Counted from the stretch's first letter, positions 29,556 to 39,490 are shown. The stretch: DNA of 64,000 nt from CAZSRX01 sp964609675 [NCBI: uncultured Bacteroidota bacterium] (GCA_964609675.1 CAZSRX010000001.1:62001-126000), one strand, 5' to 3'. Translations and numbers: made by a program. The notes: generated by a model from the letters alone, not told the origin.

Positions 29556-31466
29556 ATGGATGCTTACCATTACAATTTTAAGACATGGTTGCGTTATAAG
29601 TTTGACAACTTCATGTCTAAAGGGCCGGCGGCGCTGATCGGCGGACTGGGGCTGTTGTCGCTGGTTGTAATTGTGGTCGGCGCTTTAATTATGGTGCTGG
29701 CCGGCATCAGTACCAGTCCGGAGAGCGAAGAAGGCGTGACTTTTATTGAAGGCGCCTGGCTGAGCCTGATGCGTACTTTGGATGCGGGCACCATGGGCGG
29801 CGACGAGGGATGGGCTTTCCGCGCGGTGGCGTTTGCGGTAACCCTGGGCGGCGTGTTTATCATCAGTACCCTGATCGGCGTGCTCACGTCAGGCATTGAA
29901 GCCAAACTGGGGGAACTGCGCAAGGGCAAGTCATTTGTTGTGGAAAAAGACCACACGCTGATTCTGGGGTGGTCGTCTAAAATATTCACGCTGATCTCGG
30001 AACTTATCACGGCCAACGAAAACAGGAAAAACGCCGTTATTGTGGTGCTGGCCGACCGGGATAAAGTGGAGATGGAAGAAGAACTCAAGATGAAAATCGG
30101 GAATTTTAAAAACACCCGTATGATTTGCCGGAGCGGCAGCCCGAACGATATGGATCATCTCAACATTGTAAATCCCAATACCGCGCGGTCTATCGTGGTA
30201 TTGTCGCCGGAAGACGACAACCCGGACGCGCAGGTTATCAAAACCATCCTGGCTATTACCAATAATCCCAACCGCCGGAAAGAACCGTACCACATCGTGG
30301 CTGAGATTAAAGAGAAAGAAAATTATGACGTGGCCATGATGGTGGGCAAGAGCGAATTATGCGCCATACTTTCCGACGAACTGATATCCCGGATAACCGT
30401 TCAGACCTGCCGCCATTCCGGACTGAGCGTGGTATTTATCGAGTTGCTCGATTTCGGCGGCGTCGAGATATATTTCCAGAATGAGCCGTCGCTGACCGGA
30501 AAGACTTTTCGCGATGCCGTGCTGGCTTATGAAGATTCCGCCATATTCGGCCTGCGCCGAGCCGACGGTTCCATTATCCTGAATCCGCCGCCCGACACAC
30601 GAATCGCCGCCGACGATAAAGTCATTGCAATCTCTGAAGATGACGATACCGTCGTGGTTTCCGGTAGGACGGATTTTGGCATTGATACCTCGGCTATCGT
30701 GCAGGGCGTCAAAGAAGCCGCGCATACCGACAAGACGCTTATACTCGGATGGAATCACAAAGCGGCGTCCATCATCATGAATCTGGATGATTATGTCGCC
30801 GCCGGTTCCGAATTGCTGGTCATCGCCAATTCGGATCATTATCAGGATGAAGTAGAAGAAGTTACAAAGCACATCAAAAACCAGACGATCGAATTCCGCA
30901 AAGGCGATACCACCGACCGCGAACTGCTCGATGCGATTAATGTGAGTCGCTTCCATAATGTGGTCATCCTTTGCTATTCCGACGTTCTGGATGTGCAGGC
31001 CGCCGACTCGCTGACGCTGATAACCCTGCTTCACCTGCGCGATATCGCGGAAAAAACCGGCGTCAGCGTAAACGTCGTCAGCGAAATGCTCGATATCCGG
31101 AACCGCGAACTGGCCACTGTGACCAAGGTGGATGACTTCATCGTCAGCGACAAGATCACCAGCCTGATGTTGGCGCAGCTTTCCGAAAATAAAGAACTGA
31201 AGGCCGTGTTTGACGACCTCTTTGACGAGGAAGGCAATGAAATTTATCTGAAGCCTATCACGAATTATGTCCGCACGGACCGCCCGGTAAATTTTTATAC
31301 CGTAGTCGAATCCGCCCTGCAGAAACGGGAAGTGGCCATCGGATATAAGATTTATGCGCACCGCGACGACGCTTCACAAGGATACGGCATTGTGGTCGAT
31401 CCTAAAAAATCCGACGTCATCGCCTTTGAGCCTCAGGATAAACTGATTGTCATCGCGGAAAATTAA
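29556..31466 (+). CDS. CASTOR/POLLUX-type ion channel with tandem RCK domains
   Basis: 636 aa inner-membrane protein. Two transmembrane helices (about 25-50 and 86-113) flank a pore-like loop (SLMRTLDAGTMGGDEGW), then two RCK/TrkA-N-like Rossmann domains begin at about 133 (HTLILGWSSKI) and 392 (KTLILGWNHKA), each with a C-terminal subdomain. This architecture and the SLMRTLDAGTMGGD-type loop belong to the CASTOR/POLLUX (SYM8) family of cation channels; ion selectivity (potassium or calcium) cannot be read here. CAGGAG precedes the ATG. A large hairpin follows the stop. Confidence 0.9.
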   Translation: MDAYHYNFKTWLRYKFDNFMSKGPAALIGGLGLLSLVVIVVGALIMVLAGISTSPESEEGVTFIEGAWLSLMRTLDAGTMGGDEGWAFRAVAFAVTLGGVFIISTLIGVLTSGIEAKLGELRKGKSFVVEKDHTLILGWSSKIFTLISELITANENRKNAVIVVLADRDKVEMEEELKMKIGNFKNTRMICRSGSPNDMDHLNIVNPNTARSIVVLSPEDDNPDAQVIKTILAITNNPNRRKEPYHIVAEIKEKENYDVAMMVGKSELCAILSDELISRITVQTCRHSGLSVVFIELLDFGGVEIYFQNEPSLTGKTFRDAVLAYEDSAIFGLRRADGSIILNPPPDTRIAADDKVIAISEDDDTVVVSGRTDFGIDTSAIVQGVKEAAHTDKTLILGWNHKAASIIMNLDDYVAAGSELLVIANSDHYQDEVEEVTKHIKNQTIEFRKGDTTDRELLDAINVSRFHNVVILCYSDVLDVQAADSLTLITLLHLRDIAEKTGVSVNVVSEMLDIRNRELATVTKVDDFIVSDKITSLMLAQLSENKELKAVFDDLFDEEGNEIYLKPITNYVRTDRPVNFYTVVESALQKREVAIGYKIYAHRDDASQGYGIVVDPKKSDVIAFEPQDKLIVIAEN

Positions 31467-31477
31467 GGGCCCATCCT

Positions 31478-31516
31478 CATGAAGCCCTGACGGAATTATT
31501 CTGTCAGGGCTTCATG
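31478..31516 (+). terminator. 14-bp perfect hairpin after the channel gene, lacking a T-tract
   Basis: CATGAAGCCCTGAC (31478-31491) pairs perfectly with GTCAGGGCTTCATG (31503-31516); the 11-nt loop can extend the stem by GAA/TTC. No T run follows, so it is either a terminator working without a U-tract or a regulatory or mRNA-stabilising hairpin ahead of the methyltransferase gene 19 bp away. Confidence 0.5.
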
Positions 31517-31535
31517 GCAACCACCGTCTCAACGC

Positions 31536-32705
31536 ATGAACATGAAAACCGTACGACTGAAATCCGGCGAACATATTCCTTTAGGTTATTACTGGATATA
31601 CAGCAATCAGATCGGTGATGCGCTTAAAAATTTCCAGCCCGGAGAACCGGTGTTCGTTACGGATTATAACAATTTCTTGCTTGGAACCGGTTATATTAAT
31701 CCTCATTCCCTCATTGCGGTGCGGTTGCTGAGCGACACCCGGGCGACGATTGACGCCGATTTTTTTTCACAAAAGATCCTAGCGGCTGATAACCGGCGCC
31801 GGCAGTGGCTGCCGGAGACATCCTGTTACCGGCTGCTTTATGGCGAATCGGACGGCCTGCCTGGATTGGTGATTGACCGCTATGACGATGCCTTCGTGCT
31901 GCAAAGCTTCACGGCCGGCATGGATCGTTTTCTGGAAACGATAACCGACGTGCTCATCAGCTTGTATCATCCTCAGGTTATTATATTTCGGAATGACTTG
32001 AATGTCCGCCAGCTGGAACGAATTGAATCCTACAAAAAGGTCGTTTACGGCAATCTGCCGGATGAAATTCATGTCATGATAAACGGCATCCGCTACCAGG
32101 TCGATTTAATGGAAGGGCAGAAGACGGGATTCTTTCTTGACCAGCGGGAAAATCACCGGGCCGTCCGCCATTATGCAAAAGAGAAGCGCGTTTTGGATTG
32201 TTTCTCGTATGTTGGCGCGTGGGGACTGAATGCGGCGTTTGCCGGAGCGGCTGAAATAACCGGACTGGATATTTCGGATAAAGCGGTGGCGCTGAGCCAG
32301 GCGAACGCGATACGGAACGGATTGCCGCAATGCCATTTCCGAACCGCCAATGTATTTGAAGCGTTGAAAAGCTATAACGAGCGTAAAGAAATATTTGACC
32401 TGATTATTCTCGATCCGCCTGCCTTCGCCAAATCCCGCGCTGAAACCCGCGACGCCGTTAAAGGGTATCGCGAAATTAACCGGCGCGCCGCCAAAGCGCT
32501 CAACGATGGCGGCATCCTGGTCACCTGCAGTTGTTCCTATCATATCGACCGCGACACGTTTCGCAACACCGTACAGCAGGGGTTGGCCAGCGCGGGAAGA
32601 GAAGCGGTCATCCTGGAGCAACGGGGTCAAGCGCAGGACCATCCCATTTTGATGAGCATGCGCGAAACGGAGTATTTGAAATGTTTGATTCTACAAGTCA
32701 TATAA
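31536..32705 (+). CDS. RlmI-like class I rRNA (cytosine-C5) methyltransferase
   Basis: 389 aa. An N-terminal PUA domain (about 1-75, LKSGEHIPLGYYWIYSNQI) binds RNA. An EEHEE domain follows, then a SAM-dependent Rossmann domain with DCFSYVGAWGL (SAM loop, about 222), the acidic GLDIS, the catalytic-region IILDPPAFAKS and LVTCSCSYH with the Cys nucleophile. This is the layout of RlmI, which makes m5C1962 of 23S rRNA, and its homologues. The exact target base is inferred. Confidence 0.9.
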   Translation: MNMKTVRLKSGEHIPLGYYWIYSNQIGDALKNFQPGEPVFVTDYNNFLLGTGYINPHSLIAVRLLSDTRATIDADFFSQKILAADNRRRQWLPETSCYRLLYGESDGLPGLVIDRYDDAFVLQSFTAGMDRFLETITDVLISLYHPQVIIFRNDLNVRQLERIESYKKVVYGNLPDEIHVMINGIRYQVDLMEGQKTGFFLDQRENHRAVRHYAKEKRVLDCFSYVGAWGLNAAFAGAAEITGLDISDKAVALSQANAIRNGLPQCHFRTANVFEALKSYNERKEIFDLIILDPPAFAKSRAETRDAVKGYREINRRAAKALNDGGILVTCSCSYHIDRDTFRNTVQQGLASAGREAVILEQRGQAQDHPILMSMRETEYLKCLILQVI

Positions 32706-32718
32706 AACGGAGTGCATT

Positions 32719-33879
32719 ATGAAATATGTTTTGCTATTCCTGACGATGGTCTGTTTTCCTGTATTGGCGCAGGATGACGACCTTAAAAAAGACGAAGCGA
32801 TGACGCTGGCCGTCCTGCCGTTTGATAATGTCAGCCGGCAGGCGGAATTCGACTGGCTTTCCGCCGGTTTCGCCGAACAGCTGACCGCCGGGCTTGCAAA
32901 AGTACGAACGATCCGCGTGGTCGAACGCCTGCAATTGGACAAAATAATCAAGGAGCAGGATCTGCAAATGAGCGACCTTGTGGATGAAACAAAAGCCGTT
33001 AAAGTAGGACAAGTGCTTACCGTAAAAAAACTGCTGCTGGGCAGTTTTCAGATTCTCAACGAGCAGCTTCTTGTGAGCGCGCGGATTGTGGACGCCGAAA
33101 CCGGCGCGGTGGATACCCATCACGTTTTTAGAGCCGAAGACCAACTGGACAATATTTTTGAGATATATGATGAACTGACCCGTACCGTGGTGAAAAGCTT
33201 CGGCATCAAGCTCTCTAAAAAGCAAACCACGCTTATGGATAAAACTAAAAAATCCGGAACGAAGAAAATCCAGGCCTATGAATTTTATATCAAAGGTCTG
33301 CAGGCCTACAATCGCGGAGATGAAAAAAGCCTTAAAGAGGCCCGCGACTTGTTTAAAAAAGCGCTGAACAAGGATAAAAAATATATGGATGCCCGCAAAG
33401 CGCTTGGCAACACCTACATTAAACTCAATGAGCTGGATGACGCCATTGATGAGTATGAAAAAATCTCGAAATCCCCGGATGTCACCGAGGAGATTTATTA
33501 CACGCTCGGCCTGTTTTATACGATTAAAGGCAAAACCGACAAAGCGGTCAGCGCGTATCAGTCGGCTATTCGGATGCATGCGGGCTATGCGGACGCTTAT
33601 TACAATCTGGGTGTGCTTTACCGTACAGCCGGACAATTTGCGGCCGCCTATGATATGTTCGGCAAAGCCCTGATGATTGAAGATGACAATCCGGATTATC
33701 AGTATGAAGCGGCCGTAACCTTGATGGGTTTGAACAAACAGTACGATGCGCTGAACCTGCTCCAGCAAGCGCTGGAAAACGGTTTTCAGAAAAAAGAAAA
33801 AATCATTAAAGATAAAGAATGGGACGCTGTCCGTTTTCAGTCCCGTTTTAAGGAACTTATGGACGAATACTTTGAATGA
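32719..33879 (+). CDS. Secreted FlgO/CsgG-like domain protein with C-terminal TPRs
   Basis: 386 aa. Signal peptide (1 to about 18, ending VLAQ), then a FlgO/CsgG-type domain at about 26-155 (TLAVLPFDNVSRQAEFDWLSAGFAEQLTAGL, typical of these envelope proteins), a linker, and four or so TPRs from about 190 to 365. Probably periplasmic. The domain pair is common in FCB genomes and of unknown function. It lies 13 bp after the methyltransferase gene with its own CGGAG site, so the pair is likely co-transcribed. Confidence 0.82.
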   Translation: MKYVLLFLTMVCFPVLAQDDDLKKDEAMTLAVLPFDNVSRQAEFDWLSAGFAEQLTAGLAKVRTIRVVERLQLDKIIKEQDLQMSDLVDETKAVKVGQVLTVKKLLLGSFQILNEQLLVSARIVDAETGAVDTHHVFRAEDQLDNIFEIYDELTRTVVKSFGIKLSKKQTTLMDKTKKSGTKKIQAYEFYIKGLQAYNRGDEKSLKEARDLFKKALNKDKKYMDARKALGNTYIKLNELDDAIDEYEKISKSPDVTEEIYYTLGLFYTIKGKTDKAVSAYQSAIRMHAGYADAYYNLGVLYRTAGQFAAAYDMFGKALMIEDDNPDYQYEAAVTLMGLNKQYDALNLLQQALENGFQKKEKIIKDKEWDAVRFQSRFKELMDEYFE

Positions 33880-34013
33880 CATTATCAATCTTTTATTGGC
33901 AAGTTTGACAAATGTTTTTATATTGACCCTCACATTGCGTACGTTCATCTTTGAATGATTGACGGATCCTTGATAGTGGAAATGTACTTTATGTTTTTCT
34001 GGAGTATATGGGA

Positions 34014-34994
34014 ATGAACATACTGGTTACTGGCGGCGCCGGTTATATTGGTTCGCATGCGGTTCGCAGACTGAAAAAATCAGGACACAATGTCCGGGTA
34101 CTTGATAATCTGGAAAAGGGCCACCGGGCGTTTGTGGAACCCTCGGAACTTATAGTCGGCGATTTATCCGATACCTCCCGCCTTCAGACGGTGTTCAGGG
34201 AGCACCGTTTCGATGCGGTGATGCATTTTGCCGCGTATGCCTATGTAGGAGAATCCACGGAACATCCGTCAAAATACTATAATAATAACGTAGTCAACAC
34301 CATTCGCCTGCTGGATGCCATGCGCGCGGCCGGGGTCAGGTATTTTATTTTTTCCTCCACCTGCGCGACCTACGGCGTTCCGAAAGAAATTCCGATAACC
34401 GAGCATCATCCGCAGCAACCCATTAATCCGTACGGCTGGACCAAATTTATGATTGAAAAGATACTGGCGGATTATGACAGGGCGTATCATATGAAGCATG
34501 TTTGTCTTCGTTATTTTAATGCGGCCGGCGCGGATCCCGATGGCGGTATCGGCGAGGATCATAATCCCGAAACCCATCTGATTCCTCTGGTGCTGGATGC
34601 CGCTCTGGGCCGCCGTGAGTCGATTACGGTTCACGGTAACGATTATCCGACGCCGGACGGTACCTGTATCCGCGATTATATCCACGTCAACGACCTCGCC
34701 GACGCTCATGTGTTAAGTATGATGCGTTTGGTCCAAAACGGCGAGAGCGACGTGTTTAATCTCGGAAACGGTAAAGGGTTTTCGGTGCTTGAGGTTATCC
34801 GAGAAGCGGAAAACGTAACCGGCCGTACAATACCAATGCGCTACGGCGGACGCAGGGAAGGCGATCCGCCGGTTCTCGTCGGCAGTTCGGACAAAGCGGT
34901 TCGGGAACTGGGCTGGAAACCGCAGTTTGCGGATCTTACGAAAATCATTGAAACGGCCTGGCGCTGGCACCTACAGCGATTTGGTAATCAATAA
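34014..34994 (+). CDS. galE: UDP-glucose 4-epimerase
   Basis: Short-chain dehydrogenase-type enzyme interconverting UDP-Glc and UDP-Gal (possibly the N-acetyl forms); 326 aa. The NAD-binding GGAGYIGSH is near the N-terminus; the catalytic SST and Tyr140-xxx-Lys144 (YGWTK) are present, as is the LRYFNAAGADPDG block. ATG 34014 is preferred to ATG 34008 because GGAG at 34001-34004 is 9 nt from the former and only 3 from the latter. It supplies nucleotide sugars for the envelope glycans encoded elsewhere in the window. Confidence 0.94.
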   Translation: MNILVTGGAGYIGSHAVRRLKKSGHNVRVLDNLEKGHRAFVEPSELIVGDLSDTSRLQTVFREHRFDAVMHFAAYAYVGESTEHPSKYYNNNVVNTIRLLDAMRAAGVRYFIFSSTCATYGVPKEIPITEHHPQQPINPYGWTKFMIEKILADYDRAYHMKHVCLRYFNAAGADPDGGIGEDHNPETHLIPLVLDAALGRRESITVHGNDYPTPDGTCIRDYIHVNDLADAHVLSMMRLVQNGESDVFNLGNGKGFSVLEVIREAENVTGRTIPMRYGGRREGDPPVLVGSSDKAVRELGWKPQFADLTKIIETAWRWHLQRFGNQ

Positions 34995-35012
34995 AAGAAA
35001 GCACCACGAATT

Positions 35013-35894
35013 ATGATTTACAGCATGACCGGTTACGGCAAGTCCGAACGCCTTTGGAACGGTTCATCCATAGCGGTCGAAATCCGCGCGCTCAACAATC
35101 GTTTTTTAGACCTGACCTTTAAGGCGCCCCGCATGTTTCTGTTCAAGGAAGCGGAGGTAAAAGAGCTTTTAAAAAAACACATCGAACGCGGTAAAGTTTC
35201 TGTTATCGTCAATGTACAATCCGACGCGTTTGCCCTGACCGGCGTAAAAGCTGATGCTTCGCTGGTGCGGCAGTATGTCAGCATGTTGCAGGATATCGCC
35301 GCCCAGGCCGGCATCCACGAGCCGGTCCGTCTGGAACATCTCCTGAGTTTCCCCGAAATTTTCACCGCCAACGGACAGGACGAAGGCTATGAACCGCTCT
35401 GGAAGGAAATTCTTTCCGGAATCGAAGAAGCGCTGATCGGACTGAACGACCTGCGGGCCAGGGAAGGCGCCGCGATGGCAAAGGATCTTCAGGAACGGCT
35501 GAAGGTAATTCTGACTCACGTTGATTATATCGAAACCGTTTCCCGGTCGGCGGTCAGGGAGGAATTCACGAAACTACAGGAACGCGTGGCGAAGCTTCTC
35601 GAGCGCACCGACATCGATCCCCAGCGCATCCAGCAGGAAATCGCGCTGATTTCCGACCGCGTGGATATTACCGAGGAAATTGTCCGGTTCCGGAGCCATT
35701 GCCGCCTGTTTGAAGAAATGCTGAACAATGCCGAAACCAAAATCGGACGCAAACTCACTTTTGTTATTCAGGAAATGGGTCGCGAAGTCAATACCATGGG
35801 CTCCAAATCTCCACAGACCGAAGTGATTCACACCGTCGTAGCGATTAAGGAGGAACTGGAAAAACTCCGCGAACAACTTCAGAATGTAGAATAA
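35013..35894 (+). CDS. YicC family endoribonuclease
   Basis: 293 aa. It starts with the family signature MTGYG (residues 5-9) and ends with the conserved DUF1732 part (ETKIGRKLTFVIQEMGREVNTMGSK). E. coli YicC is an endoribonuclease affecting small-RNA turnover. It is 18 bp downstream of galE, and DedA follows after 12 bp. In many genomes yicC precedes gmk and rpoZ, which are absent here. Confidence 0.92.
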   Translation: MIYSMTGYGKSERLWNGSSIAVEIRALNNRFLDLTFKAPRMFLFKEAEVKELLKKHIERGKVSVIVNVQSDAFALTGVKADASLVRQYVSMLQDIAAQAGIHEPVRLEHLLSFPEIFTANGQDEGYEPLWKEILSGIEEALIGLNDLRAREGAAMAKDLQERLKVILTHVDYIETVSRSAVREEFTKLQERVAKLLERTDIDPQRIQQEIALISDRVDITEEIVRFRSHCRLFEEMLNNAETKIGRKLTFVIQEMGREVNTMGSKSPQTEVIHTVVAIKEELEKLREQLQNVE

Positions 35895-35906
35895 GCGACG
35901 CATAGC

Positions 35907-36542
35907 ATGTGGGACGGATTCAACCTGGAGCAATTTTTACAGTCAGTCCAGAACATGGATACCGTCTGGATTTACGGCATCCTATTTCTGGCCGGCTATC
36001 TGGAAAACTGCGTGCCGCCAATACCGGGCGATACCGTAACCGTATTCGCGGCGTATATGGTTGGCACCGGACGGTTGAATTATTTCCTGGTGTTCCTGAC
36101 CGCCACGCTCGGTAATCTGAGCGGTTTTATGACCATGTATCAGATCGGCAAATATTTCGGAAGAGATTTTTTCCTCAAAAAAAACTGGAAATTCTTTCCC
36201 CGCGAAGGCTTTGAAAAGGCGGAGACCTGGTTCAATAAATATGGCTATAAGGTGATTCTGTTTAATCGGTTTCTGAGCGGTCTGCGTTCCGTCATCTCCT
36301 TATTTGCAGGAATGACGCATCTGGACCGGAGGCGCCTCCTGCCGCTGGCCTTTCTGAGCGCATGCATGTGGGACGGCGTGCTGATTTACGGCGGCTATCT
36401 TGTCGGCGATAACTGGAAATATTTTGACGAAATCATGGAACAGTACCATTGGTACGTCATGACCGGACTGGGCCTGCTGGCCGCCTTATTCCTAACATGG
36501 AAAATGATCGGCTGGATACGAAACCGAAAAAAAACAAAATGA
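35907..36542 (+). CDS. DedA family inner-membrane protein
   Basis: 211 aa with the DedA/SNARE-associated signature: ENCVPPIPGDTVTVFAAYM near the N-terminus and FNRFLSGLRSVISLFAGM (the G-x-x-R region) in the middle, plus four or five hydrophobic segments and a basic tail. Family members include undecaprenyl-phosphate and phospholipid flippases (UptA, PopT), which would fit envelope synthesis. Specific substrate unknown. Confidence 0.9.
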   Translation: MWDGFNLEQFLQSVQNMDTVWIYGILFLAGYLENCVPPIPGDTVTVFAAYMVGTGRLNYFLVFLTATLGNLSGFMTMYQIGKYFGRDFFLKKNWKFFPREGFEKAETWFNKYGYKVILFNRFLSGLRSVISLFAGMTHLDRRRLLPLAFLSACMWDGVLIYGGYLVGDNWKYFDEIMEQYHWYVMTGLGLLAALFLTWKMIGWIRNRKKTK

Positions 36543-36556
36543 AGATATAAACGTTC

Positions 36557-37093
36557 ATGCGAAAATTGACCTTTGAAGAAATTACCAGCCGGCGCCATTC
36601 CGCGGATCAGATGCATACCGTGCCACGCTTCCCGATATACGTGATTCTGGAGAACATCCGCAGTATGTATAATGTCGGCGCCATGTTTCGCACCTCGGAC
36701 GCCGCCTGCATTCAGGAACTGATACTGTGCGGCTATACGGCCCAGCCGCCCCGCAAGGAAATCGACAAAACCGCACTGGGCGCTACCGAAACGGTTCCCT
36801 GGCGCTATTTCCGAACCGGCACCGAGGCGGCGAAATATATTAAGGATAAAAACGTTACTTTATTAGCTCTTGAACACTGCGATGGCAGCCGCAATTTACT
36901 GGATATGACCTGTTCGTTCCCTGTCGCGCTCGTGGTGGGCAATGAAGTGGAAGGCGTTAGCGATGAATTGATAAGTCATTGCGATCTGGCCTGCGAAATA
37001 CCGATGTACGGCATGAAACAGTCGCTGAACGCCGCCGTGGCTTACGGTATAGCCGTGTATCAGCTTATACAAAAATTAAATTTATCAAAATAG
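36557..37093 (+). CDS. SpoU/TrmH family RNA 2'-O-methyltransferase
   Basis: 178 aa, a minimal SPOUT domain with all three motifs: motif 1 NIRSMYNVGAMFRTSDA, motif 2 VALVVGNEVEGVSDE and motif 3 IPMYGMKQSLNAAVAYGIAVY, which form the trefoil knot and SAM site. It methylates a ribose in tRNA or rRNA; the size and lack of an N-terminal domain do not identify the target. It lies 14 bp after DedA and 16 bp before nadA. Confidence 0.92.
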   Translation: MRKLTFEEITSRRHSADQMHTVPRFPIYVILENIRSMYNVGAMFRTSDAACIQELILCGYTAQPPRKEIDKTALGATETVPWRYFRTGTEAAKYIKDKNVTLLALEHCDGSRNLLDMTCSFPVALVVGNEVEGVSDELISHCDLACEIPMYGMKQSLNAAVAYGIAVYQLIQKLNLSK

Positions 37094-37109
37094 AAAATAA
37101 AGCAATCCT

Positions 37110-38075
37110 ATGGAACCTAACCGAAAAATATTGCGCGAGGAAGACCTTGATCCTTCGCTGGATATTTTTAAAGAAATCGATCGTTTGCGGCATTCAATGA
37201 ACGCCGTCATTCTCGCGCATTACTATCAGGAATCCGAAATCCAGGATTTGGCGGATTTTGTCGGTGACAGTCTGGAACTGGCAAGACGCGCCGCCGCGAC
37301 CACCGCGGACGTTATTGTGTTTGCCGGCGTGCACTTTATGGCCGAGACCGCTAAAATACTGAATCCGGATAAACAGGTTTTGTTGCCCGATCTCAACGCC
37401 GGCTGTTCACTGGCCGACAGCTGTCCCGCAGAACCGTTCAAGGCGTTCCGCGAAAAACATCCCGACCATTACGCGGTGACCTATATTAATTGTTCCGCCG
37501 AAGTCAAAGCTCTAAGCGACCTGATCTGTACGTCGAGCAATGCAGAGAAACTGATCCGGCAGATCCCCGAAGACCGTCCGATTCTTTTTTCACCGGACAA
37601 GAATCTCGGCGCCTATATTAAAAAGAAAACCGGACGCGACCTGTTGCTGTGGCAGGGCACCTGCGAGGTACACGTCATCTTTTCCGAAAAGAAAATAATT
37701 CAGTTGCGCCAGACTCATCCCAATGCCTTGCTGCTGGCCCACCCCGAATGTGAGGAACCGGTGCTGCGAATGGCTGATTTTATCGGCTCCACCAGCGCCT
37801 TACTGAATTATGTCAAACAATCAACGCAGCGTGAATTTATCATTGCCACCGAGCCCGGCATCATCCATCAAATGCAGAAGGCCTGTCCGGATAAGACCTT
37901 TATTGCGGCGCCGCCGGACAACGAATGCGCCTGCAATGTATGCCCCCACATGAAGCTGAATACCCTCGAAAAACTGTACCTTTGCATGTTGAACCGTGCG
38001 CCCGAAATCATCCTAAGCGAAGACGTCCGATCCCGGGCCCTGATGCCTATCCGGCGCATGCTGGAAATGAGCTGA
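37110..38075 (+). CDS. nadA: Quinolinate synthase A
   Basis: Condenses iminoaspartate with dihydroxyacetone phosphate to quinolinate in NAD synthesis, using a [4Fe-4S] cluster. 321 aa. Active-site AHYYQ at 36-40 and GDSLELA at 52-58; cluster Cys candidates are Cys99 (NAGCSLAD), the Cys of HPECEEPV, and a Cys of [10 protein letters not shown]. No nadB or nadC adjacent. The M23 peptidase gene starts 104 bp after its stop. Confidence 0.96.
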   Translation: MEPNRKILREEDLDPSLDIFKEIDRLRHSMNAVILAHYYQESEIQDLADFVGDSLELARRAAATTADVIVFAGVHFMAETAKILNPDKQVLLPDLNAGCSLADSCPAEPFKAFREKHPDHYAVTYINCSAEVKALSDLICTSSNAEKLIRQIPEDRPILFSPDKNLGAYIKKKTGRDLLLWQGTCEVHVIFSEKKIIQLRQTHPNALLLAHPECEEPVLRMADFIGSTSALLNYVKQSTQREFIIATEPGIIHQMQKACPDKTFIAAPPDNECACNVCPHMKLNTLEKLYLCMLNRAPEIILSEDVRSRALMPIRRMLEMS

Positions 38076-38179
38076 ACGATTCCGTTATTGGAACGCCTAT
38101 ATCCGTTGACAAAATTTATTCTTTTCATTATATTGCGTCAGGAATAAACCAGGCCTTACCGGACGCGGGAAATCACCGG

Positions 38180-39076
38180 ATGTTATCGCTCTTTAAATCG
38201 CCCAGTCAATATATTTCCGTGCTCGTTATGTTTGACGAGAAAACGGAACCGAAAAGCTTTCGCATCCGGACAGCCGCACTGCGATGGACGGCATGGCTGT
38301 TTCTGGTGATTTTTGCATTATTTATATTTTCCATCGTTTATTACTACGCCAATGCCTCCAAGATTTTTTATTATGATACCCTGGAAAAAAAATATCAGCA
38401 ACTTGCGGAGGACAACAAGCGCATAAAACTCATCGAACGGGAATACCGCAAGATTAAACAAGAGAACGAAAAAATCCGTATGGTATTTGGCCTGATGAGC
38501 CGGCCGGACGAAGATACCGTTAAACCATCCCTGAATGCTCCCGCAGACAGCGAAAGCCAGAATCTGCAAAGCCGGCTTCGATTATCTGTATCCGAAACTG
38601 AAAACCGTTATTCCGCGCCGGATTTTTTTTCTTCTTACCGGTCGGTGCCTTCGGTAATGCCCGTGGACACGCGGTTGATTTCACGCAGATTTGACGACAC
38701 TACGCTTCATGCCAGGCACCGCGGCGTGGATCTGGTGGCGGAAGAGGGCGCGCCGGTCCGGGCTACGGCGGACGGCTGGGTTGTGTTAGCCGAATGGCTG
38801 ACCGATTACGGAAACACGATTATTCTTTACCACGGTTACGGATATTTCACTGTCTATAAACACAACCAGTATCTTTTTCTACAGGAAGGACAGCCGGTAA
38901 AAGGCGGCGCTGTTATAGCAACGGTGGGCAATACCGGCCGTTCCACCACGGGCACCCACCTGCATTTTGAAATCTGGAAAGACGCTCACCCCGAAGATCC
39001 GGCCGACTATTTTCCTCAGATCCGTGAATCGTTATTCCTGCAGATCGGCAACTCAAAAAACGATGAAAAAATATAA
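38180..39076 (+). CDS. Membrane-anchored M23 family (LytM) peptidase
   Basis: 298 aa. A short cytoplasmic N-terminus, one transmembrane helix (about 36-57), a coiled coil (about 62-105, YQQLAEDNKRIKLIEREYRKIK), a linker and a LytM endopeptidase domain with HRGVDL (His and Asp ligands) and HLHFE (catalytic His-x-His). It would cut peptidoglycan cross-bridges in the periplasm. The frame stays open into nadA, but ATG 38180 is the first Met that gives a sensible membrane protein. A bactofilin gene follows by 18 bp, a conserved pairing used in cell-shape control. Confidence 0.9.
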   Translation: MLSLFKSPSQYISVLVMFDEKTEPKSFRIRTAALRWTAWLFLVIFALFIFSIVYYYANASKIFYYDTLEKKYQQLAEDNKRIKLIEREYRKIKQENEKIRMVFGLMSRPDEDTVKPSLNAPADSESQNLQSRLRLSVSETENRYSAPDFFSSYRSVPSVMPVDTRLISRRFDDTTLHARHRGVDLVAEEGAPVRATADGWVVLAEWLTDYGNTIILYHGYGYFTVYKHNQYLFLQEGQPVKGGAVIATVGNTGRSTTGTHLHFEIWKDAHPEDPADYFPQIRESLFLQIGNSKNDEKI

Positions 39077-39094
39077 TTAACACAGGATACGGCT

Positions 39095-39490
39095 ATGGCA
39101 TTCGGTATTAAAGATCAGAACAGTTATGAACAGGCATCGGGCTCGGGGCTTAATCTTATCGGCCGCGGAACAACCATCACCGGTCATATTGCTTCCGCAT
39201 CGAATATCCGCGTCGAGGGTGAAATTCAGGGAAATGTAACCTGCCAGGATTCGGTAACCGTATCGGGTACCGGTGTGGTTAAGGGAGATATAACCGCAAA
39301 AAACGTGATTGTCGGCGGTAAGATTTACGGCAATCTGAATGTACAGGAAAAACTTGTCATCGAGGCCAAAGGTCTTATAAACGGCGAGATTATCACCCGC
39401 CGTCTGGTAGTGGATGAAGGCGCGCTGTTTGACGGGAAATGCTCCATGGCCGACAATCCCGCCGAACAGGAAAAAAATAAACCGGCGTGA
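39095..39490 (+). CDS. Bactofilin (polymer-forming cytoskeletal protein)
   Basis: 131 aa. The DUF583 right-handed beta-helix core runs from about 18 to 115 (GTTITGHIASASNIRVEGEIQGNVT, repeating G-x-[VI]-x-G), with short disordered ends. It polymerises without nucleotide at the inner membrane and usually positions peptidoglycan enzymes such as the M23 peptidase encoded just upstream. Its stop overlaps the start of atpZ by 4 bp (GTGA). Confidence 0.94.
   Translation: MAFGIKDQNSYEQASGSGLNLIGRGTTITGHIASASNIRVEGEIQGNVTCQDSVTVSGTGVVKGDITAKNVIVGGKIYGNLNVQEKLVIEAKGLINGEIITRRLVVDEGALFDGKCSMADNPAEQEKNKPA

Noticed and set aside
32734-33948. 404-codon open frame antisense to the FlgO/TPR gene
   Set aside because: Phe/Val/Ile-rich complement of the TPR coding strand; the plus-strand product has a signal peptide and clear domains.
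37925-38179. Upstream extension of the M23 peptidase frame into nadA
   Set aside because: The extension overlaps nadA in another frame and lacks a plausible start; ATG 38180 gives a normal membrane-anchored peptidase.
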